A DNA stretch of 64,000 nt from Petaurus breviceps papuanus. Taxonomy: Eukaryota > Chordata > Mammalia > Diprotodontia > Petauridae. Shown here one piece after another: positions 58,436 to 64,000 of this stretch. Below the pieces are notes generated by a model. It was given only the letters and a program-made list of their open reading frames with translations. It was not told the origin of the DNA and ran no database searches. Each line of letters begins with the position of its first letter. The stretch's first letter is position 1. The translations under genes and the position numbers were made by a program. The stretch is taken from the NCBI GenBank assembly GCA_028583685.1, contig JAMXIF010001194.1, forward strand, positions 3,690,065 to 3,754,064. The letters are read 5' to 3'.

Positions 58436-59063
58436 ATGTCTTGTTAGACAAGACAAACTTAAGAGGGAGTATGGCTAAGTCTAGGATACATGTGATAGGT
58501 CATTGAGTAGTAAATATCTTTATGAGCCAGTACACAGCCAGTTCAGCCAGTATACAGCTGGTTCAAACTAATAAATTCTATAGGTGCAGCTGGCTACTTT
58601 ATCAGGAAGAGAAGTATTTTGCTGCAGCATGCTGTCCTTGGCTGAAGAGAATCTGTCTGAGACAGTGTTTTGAGGCTAGGGAGAAATGTGATTTTGAAAT
58701 TGGGGTCCAAGCACAGGCATCCAAGTACCCCATCAGATCCACAGATAATATCTAATATTTTTTGTTTATCGGTAGAGGATCTTATATGTAAACAATGAAT
58801 AATTCCTCATTTAAGCAGAGAAAGATGGGCTGGTAACAGTTTTCAGGATCACATAAAAATTTTGGAGAATGTATCGTAGTACTTATAATTTAAATAATTT
58901 CTTAATATTATACTTTAATATTTGATGAATATCATGTAATGAAATGGAATATACATTTAATATAATTTTTTAAACAGGTTTAAAAAACGGTTTCTTAGTT
59001 AAATAAACATAATATATAATCAAGTGAACTAGGTTTAATATGTTTAGTGCTAATTAATAAGAT
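58436..59063. other. Intron, no recognisable element
   Basis: Part of it (to about 58755) may be a continuation of the LTR-related sequence. Otherwise nothing recognised. Confidence 0.4.
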
Positions 59064-59225
59064 TAGAGCTGGAAGGGATATTGAAAATAATTTAGTCCAG
59101 CACAGTCTTTTGGGGTTATAAAAAAAGGCCTAAAGAAGTCAAGTGAATTTCCCAAGGTTACTCACCAGTATAGTGTAAGGCTGTCAGGAGTGGGGATCTT
59201 ATGACTTCCAAAATCCATTGCTTTT
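59064..59225 (-). repeat. MIR-like SINE, old
   Basis: Antisense: gattagagctggaagggata, gaatttcccaaggttactca. Diverged. Confidence 0.55.
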
Positions 59226-59348
59226 ATTAAATATATAATATGGGAGTAAATTGTGTGTCTGTGAAAGAGATGTCTCTGTGCCAGTTGAATTTATTTTTAG
59301 TTTAACTATTTGTCTTGTTCATGTCTCTTTACTTCTTTTGTTTTTTAG

Positions 59349-59450
59349 GGTAACTTCTTTCAGAATATTGGTTCCATCACTCTATTTGCTGTATTTGGCA
59401 CAGCAATTTCAGCTTTTATTGTAGGTGGAGGAATATATTTTCTAGGTCAG
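59349..59450 (+). CDS. SLC9A8: SLC9A8 coding exon (GNFFQNIGSITLFAVFGTAI segment)
   Basis: A 102-nt, 34-codon exon in phase 0/0 with acceptor ttttag (ends 59348) and donor gtaaga (59451). It reads GNFFQNIGSITLFAVFGTAI, then SAFIVGGGIYFLGQ. This covers the membrane helix and re-entrant segment that follow the PPIIFESGY motif in NHE-type exchangers. An Ile replaces a Val I recall at this point in human (SAFVVGGG), a conservative change. Confidence 0.96.
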
Positions 59451-59613
59451 GTAAGAGAGAAGTTTGAGAGAAGTCTTTGAAACATTTGTGTTAGTCGAAT
59501 TAATACTATAAAACTTATGTGTAGAATGAATTTCATATAGTTTACTCATAAAAGAAACTCAATATTCCCACTCAGCACATTAAGTCAGTTCTGACTGGAC
59601 TAAGTACTGCATA

Positions 59614-59748
59614 GAGAAGGATGTGTGGTCTAGTAGATAGAAAACCAGATTTCAGAGGTGGGAAGATTTTTTTCACATCCTACCTCTAATAATACTGACT
59701 CTGTGACCCTAGGCAAGTCACATAATCTCTTGGTAGCCCTAGAAAACT
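59614..59748 (+). repeat. MIR-like SINE
   Basis: Sense: gtggtctagtagatagaaaa head and gaccctaggcaagtcacata core. Confidence 0.65.
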
Positions 59749-59853
59749 CTCTATGACTCTTTAAGTTTCTCATTGGGAGTTCTCTGTACTTTAGAAAACA
59801 GAAGTCTGGTTCAAAAAAATAAGCTTTGGAGAACCTACAAAACTGTGAGGAGG

Positions 59854-60189
59854 AACATAGTGGGGTGGTGTATGCCTGTAATCCCTGCTTTGATGGATGC
59901 AGAGGTTGGTGGATCAATTGAGCTCAGAAATTCTGAGATACAGTGTGTTAAACTCATCCAGTATCCATACTAAGTCCAGCACCACTATGGGGAGCTTCTG
60001 GGAGCAAGGGTCCACTAGGCTGCCTAAGGAGGAGTAAAGCAACCCAGCTCAGAAAAGGAGAAGGTCAGAACTCCCATACATATTAGAAGATTGGGGGAAA
60101 AAAAGAAATTAAAAAAAAAAAAAAAAGATTGGGCCTGTGAGTGACTGTTACACTTCTAGCCTGGGCAAAGTAGGGAAAGACCAATCTTT
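59854..60189 (+). pseudogene. 7SL RNA (SRP RNA) retropseudogene
   Basis: Collinear with 7SL RNA, the RNA scaffold of the signal recognition particle: ggtggtgtatgcctgtaatc (5' domain), atcaattgagctcagaaatt, then the S domain: agcaccactatggggagctt, ggctgcctaaggaggagtaa, cccagctcagaaaaggagaa, and the 3' Alu-domain strand actgttacacttctagcctg. An A-rich tail follows at about 60197-60207. Many substitutions and a 38-bp A-rich internal insertion show it is a dead copy. The whole RNA is represented, unlike a 7SL-derived SINE. Confidence 0.9.
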
Positions 60190-60207
60190 AAGAGATTAAA
60201 AAAAAAA

Positions 60208-60570
60208 GATTTTGTGAATTGTAATGAAGGCAAACACCTTGTTATGTTGAACTATATTTGAACAATAATTTATATTTAAAAGGTTATCCTTTCTGATTTC
60301 ATTTCCAGTTATTATGAATTCTAAATTATATGTGGATTACTGTGTATAAACTATACATTTTCTACCATGCTTTTGGTCAGTAATGCTATTATTTGGAATC
60401 TTAATTAGCCTATTGAAACATAATTAGTAAAGTCTTCAAGGAAAAAGCAAATCATTCCTAATCAAATATAAAGATATAGGATATTGGTTACTTTGCATTA
60501 TAAGTTTTGCTCTTCCTTTCTTTCATTGTGAATAATGGAGATGTTAACTCACTACTAAGTGAAAAAGTAT
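60208..60570. other. Intron, no recognisable element
   Basis: AT-rich. Nothing recognised. Confidence 0.45.
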
Positions 60571-60575
60571 CTAAG

Positions 60576-60789
60576 AGGTGTCAAATATATGCCTGCATGT
60601 GACCAATAACACTCCCAAAGTCATCCTCAACCAGATTAAAATGTAATTGGGAATTATTTTAACAATAACAATAAAAATGCAGTAAAACACAGATAATGTT
60701 AATAGGTGGTTTTCTAAGTTAGAATGCTCCTACAGGGATCCTTGTATGTGGCATAGTGGTCTCTGTTTCTATTTGAGTTTGACACCACT
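60576..60789 (+). mobile_element. hAT-like MITE, second copy
   Basis: Close relative of 56853-57066: ggtgtcaaatatatgcctgc, ccagattaaaatgtaattgg, catagtggtctctgtttcta, ending tttgacaccact. A target duplication was not resolved. Confidence 0.7.
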
Positions 60790-61060
60790 GATGTTATCAA
60801 AGAAAAAGTATCTGAAAACATGACAGGTTTTTCTAAATGTGGAGAATCTGAATCCTTTTTCTTTTTTTGATAACAATGGCTAAAACTGGTGTTAACCTTA
60901 TTCTTACTCATAGCACTTTGTGCCATGTAACACTAGTATATCTGTCTGTTCATATAACTTTATTCATTATTTGGCTTTGAATATCCAATTAGAAGATAAA
61001 TTTCATAGCAAAGAACTTTGGTTAATTAGTTTTTGTCTCATTATACTATCCCCTATTTTT

Positions 61061-61184
61061 TTTTTTTGAGATGGTTGGGGTTAAGTGACTTGCCCAGATT
61101 CACACAGCTAGTAAGAGTCTGAGTACAGATTTGAACTTGGGTCCTCCTGACTCCAGGGCTGGTGCTCTATCCTAGCTGCCCTTG
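61061..61184 (-). repeat. WSINE1-like SINE, shortened
   Basis: Antisense. The flanks tatcccctattttt (61047-61060) and tatcccatattttt (61185-61198) are a 14-bp duplication with one difference. The head is shortened at the right end. Confidence 0.85.
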
Positions 61185-61369
61185 TATCCCATATTTTTTA
61201 GACATGAAGTTTTACTTCATATCAGAGTAAAATTTGGGAATTTTGTGGTTTATTATTAAGATTGCTGACATTCTGTAGGCATACTCATATTCTGTTTACT
61301 TTATAAGCAAGTAAAAGGTGTTTTAATCTTTTTATTCTTTATTAATGTTTTCTTTTTTTTTTTAAACAG

Positions 61370-61404
61370 GCTGATGTAATTTCTAAACTCAACATGACAG
61401 ACAG
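61370..61404 (+). CDS. SLC9A8: SLC9A8 coding exon (ADVISKLNMTD), last in window
   Basis: A 35-nt micro-exon preceded by a long polypyrimidine tract and acceptor aaacag (ends 61369), followed by donor gtaaat (61405). It reads ADVISKLNMTD plus two bases (ag) of a Ser codon, so it ends in phase 2. The next family segment (FAFGSLISAVDPVAT) is not found in the remaining 2.6 kb and must lie downstream of the window. Confidence 0.93.
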
Positions 61405-61689
61405 GTAAATCCTTCCTAATACAACATATATGTTTCTGCTTTGTACTCTGGGGAAATTATCTTTACATACTTCATGGGTAGAATATTCATATATTATGTA
61501 TTGTATTTTCTGCTGGAAAATGCTTCTCTAGACTTCAGTTTGAATTAATTTGTCTTTTTGAAGCTTGAATGAAAATAATTTTTGTGCACTCACTACCCTT
61601 TTTCTTAAGAAGATTTATTTGGATGTCTTTTCAGGATCATTTGATAGTATTTTGACAGAAATTATTATTTTGGCATTTGGAGAAAAAAA

Positions 61690-62900
61690 GTCATAACTAT
61701 GGATATTCTCCAAAACTCAGTCCTGGGCTTTCTTCTCTTTTCTCTACACTTTGTTTCTCAGTGATTTCTTCAATTCCGAGGTGGTTGATTATCATCTGGA
61801 TGGACATGGCTCCCACTTCTGTATATCCAGTCTTATTCTCTTTTCTAAGCTCCAGTCCCACATCACCAACAGCCTGTTATACATTTCTAAGTGGATGTTT
61901 TGTAGGCAACTCAAACTTAATATGTCCCCAGAGAAAACTTACCTGTTCCCCCCAAATCCACCCACTTTCTGAACTTCCTTGTTTTTAAAATTTTCTTTTT
62001 AGTTTTTATTTTAGTCTTCAACATTCACTTCGTAAGACCTTGAGTTCTAAATTTTCTCCCCCTACTTCCCCTCCTCCCCTCCCCAAGACAGCATGCAATC
62101 TGATATAGGCTCTGCATATGCATTCATATTAAACATATTTTTATATTAGTCATGTTGTAAAGAACAATTAGAACCAATAGGAGGAACCACAAGAAAGAAG
62201 AAACAAAACCAAAAATAAAGAGAACAAATAATGTGCTTTGATCTGCATTCAGACTCTAGTTCTTTCTCTGGATGTGGTTAGCATTTTCCATTATGAGTCT
62301 TTTGGAATTGTCTTAGATCATTGCATTGCTGAGAAGAGTTAAATCTATCAAAGTTAGTCATGACACAATGCGACTGTTGCCATGTACCTCCTGGTTCTGC
62401 TCACTTCACTGAGCATCAGTTCTTAAGTCTTTTAAAGTTTTTCTGAAGTCCACCTACTTATCATTTCTTATGGAACAATAATATTCCATTGCATTCGTAT
62501 ACCACAATTTGTTCGGCCATTCCCCAGTTGATGGGCATCACCTCAATTTCTAGTTCTTGACCACCACAAAAATATGCTATAAATATTTTTGTATATGTGG
62601 CTTTTTTCCCCATTTTTATGATCTCTTTGGGATACAGACATAGAAGTGGTATTGATGGGTCAAAGGGTATGCATAGTCTGATAGACCTTTGGGCATAATT
62701 CCAAATTGCTCTCCAGAATGGTTAGATCAGTTCACAGTTCCACCAACAATGTGTTGTTTAACTTTCTTATTTTGGTGAGGACACCATTATCTTTTCACTT
62801 AATCAGGTTTCCAAAATGAGAGTCACTCCCAACTCCTTACTCTTCCTTACCCTACTCAATATTTTTTATAAATAACCACTTGGATAACTATCAGGTACTT
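61690..62900 (+). repeat. LINE L2 split by an L1
   Basis: Sense L2 at 61690-61985 (ctccaaaactcagtcctggg, gcaactcaaacttaatatgt) resumes at 62774-62900 (gtttccaaaatgagagtcac). Confidence 0.65.
61986..62759 (-). mobile_element. LINE-1, 5'-truncated, inserted into L2
   Basis: Antisense 3' UTR to ORF2 C-terminus. An imperfect 14-bp duplication, aacttccttgtttt (61972-61985) and aactttcttatttt (62760-62773), marks the insertion. Confidence 0.85.
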
Positions 62901-63059
62901 CAAGGAGTAATAATTTCATTGTTTTGGATATTCCCTCCAACACAGATCACAACTTATTGTCCAAAAAATTCATCACATCATGGCCAACTTGGTAAAGAGC
63001 CTTTATGAACACAGCTAGGCTGGTCTTCAGACAATGTACATATATATATATATATATAT
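62901..63059. other. Intron with (TA)n tract
   Basis: Unassigned sequence ending in a TA microsatellite (about 63039-63060). Confidence 0.5.
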
Positions 63060-63240
63060 ATTTTTTTTTTCTTTCTTTCTTTTTGGAGGGGGGAAGGTAG
63101 GGCAGTTGGGGTTTTTTGTTAAGTGACTTGCCTAAGGTCACATGGCTAGTTTTTGTGTTAGGTGTCAGAGGCCGGATTTGAACTTACGTCCTCCTGACTC
63201 CAGGGCAGGTACTCTATTCACTGGGCCACCTAGCCGCCCT
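63060..63240 (-). repeat. WSINE1-like SINE
   Basis: Antisense copy with a T/C-rich tail and head ending ggccacctagccgcc. An imperfect duplication starting agacaat occurs at about 63029 and 63242. Confidence 0.87.
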
Positions 63241-63256
63241 GAGACAATAAATATAT

Positions 63257-64000
63257 TGTCCATCACTAAGCCCCTACTCAAAGCCTTCAGCTTGGTGGAG
63301 GACCTGTCAGATTTGGACTCTTCCATGCTATAATGAAGTTTCAGAACAGCAGAGATGTAGGTGGATATATAACCAAGCAGTTGATACTTGTGATAGACTT
63401 GTCAGAAGTAGAATATCATACATTTGCTAGTTCCTTGTATGCTTTGACAATTAGACTTAAATGAAACAAGGTGAATTTTGACCTTGGACTAAAGCCAGAC
63501 AAGGTGGATTACCTTGTTTGGGACATATTAAACAAAATAAAAGTTCAGATATATATTGTTCTTACCGGAGGTTGTTACAAAATATCTCCCATACTTCCAT
63601 TCCAGCTTCAGTTCCTTTTAATAGTGTGAAACTATAAAACCAATAACCAGTTTGAATTCACCAGTGTGACAATGTATTGTATGTTTCAAGTTTGGCTTGG
63701 TTTTGCAGTTTACCCAGTATTAATGTTGTTAATCTTTATGAGCCACAAAATAACGCGTTTTCCTTGTCTTCTTTGACTCCTAATGTAATTTAAAATAAAA
63801 ATTATGGAAAAAAATTCAAAACTGTCTATTGTTTTTCCCAAATTGAAGTACCAGCTATAATATATATATGAATATAATGTATATAATGAAAAAATATTAA
63901 TCATCTTTAGCTAACTTATAAGTACTTTTCAGTAGCTACAGTTGAAACTTTGTTGTCTAGTTCCATCTAGCTAGGTAGTTTCCACTTTGTAAGCCCCTCC
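63257..64000. other. Intron, no recognisable element
   Basis: No further SLC9A8 exon and no repeat I can name before the window ends. Confidence 0.45.

Larger units (their letters stand above)
41..61404 (+). other. SLC9A8: SLC9A8 (NHE8) gene span, partial, six internal coding exons
   Basis: The six exons listed separately join in a single frame with compatible phases and canonical GT-AG introns (220-3491, 3573-39109, 39169-54884, 54969-59348, 59451-61369; a further donor at 61405). The joined product of about 180 residues follows the mammalian NHE8 N-terminal region as I recall it, in order and without gaps. NHE8 is an electroneutral Na+/H+ exchanger of Golgi, endosomal and apical epithelial membranes. 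The initiator exon lies upstream of the window and most of the transporter core downstream. All introns are filled with transposon fossils; the 35.5-kb intron is the largest. No promoter or polyadenylation site of the gene is in the window. Confidence 0.95.

Noticed and set aside
1-64000. An undescribed defence, toxin or metabolic gene system
   Set aside because: All long open frames trace to SLC9A8 exons or to transposons; nothing in the window behaves like a gene cluster.

Overview
This is vertebrate nuclear DNA, almost certainly from a marsupial. It is AT-rich, nearly all intronic or repetitive, and carries spliced exons with GT-AG borders. The repeats include many copies of the tRNA-headed CORE-SINE typical of marsupials (WSINE1/MIR-like), SINEs with an RTE-type tail, marsupial-type LINE-1, abundant L2 and some CR1/L3. 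An Australian marsupial fits best. The species cannot be fixed from the sequence alone.

The only host protein-coding gene I can support is SLC9A8 (Na+/H+ exchanger NHE8), on the + strand. Six coding exons lie at 41-219, 3492-3572, 39110-39168, 54885-54968, 59349-59450 and 61370-61404. They join in frame into about 180 codons covering the N-terminal region from just after the start through the first membrane segments. The first exon and everything downstream of the ADVISKLNMTD segment lie outside the window. Introns are about 3.3, 35.5, 15.7, 4.4 and 1.9 kb.

Layout: 1-5 kb holds exons 1-2 of the window, with little recognisable repeat except MIR-like SINEs. 5-24.6 kb is L2, L1 and SINE mosaic, including a half-L1-like element with a nearly open ORF1 (7.3-10.2 kb) and a dimeric SINE. 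24.6 kb has a compound microsatellite; 25-27 kb is mostly unassigned. 27-36 kb is a pile of antisense L1s with nested SINEs. 36-43 kb is sparser, with exon 3 of the window. 42.8-43.6 kb is an endogenous retrovirus protease/pol fossil. 44-55 kb is antisense L1/half-L1, L2 and an LTR mosaic ending just before exon 4 of the window. 55-64 kb is more unique, with hAT-like MITEs, a 7SL RNA pseudogene and exons 5-6 of the window.

I see no prokaryotic system, CRISPR array or novel multigene cassette. The noteworthy items are structural: a fixed-order dimeric SINE, half-L1-like elements, a 38-bp insertion resembling an L1 5' end with 16-bp target duplications, an L1 5' end about 45 bp from a splice acceptor, and a 7SL pseudogene. 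Family names rest on pattern recognition and memory, not a database search; repeat borders are approximate unless target-site duplications are given.
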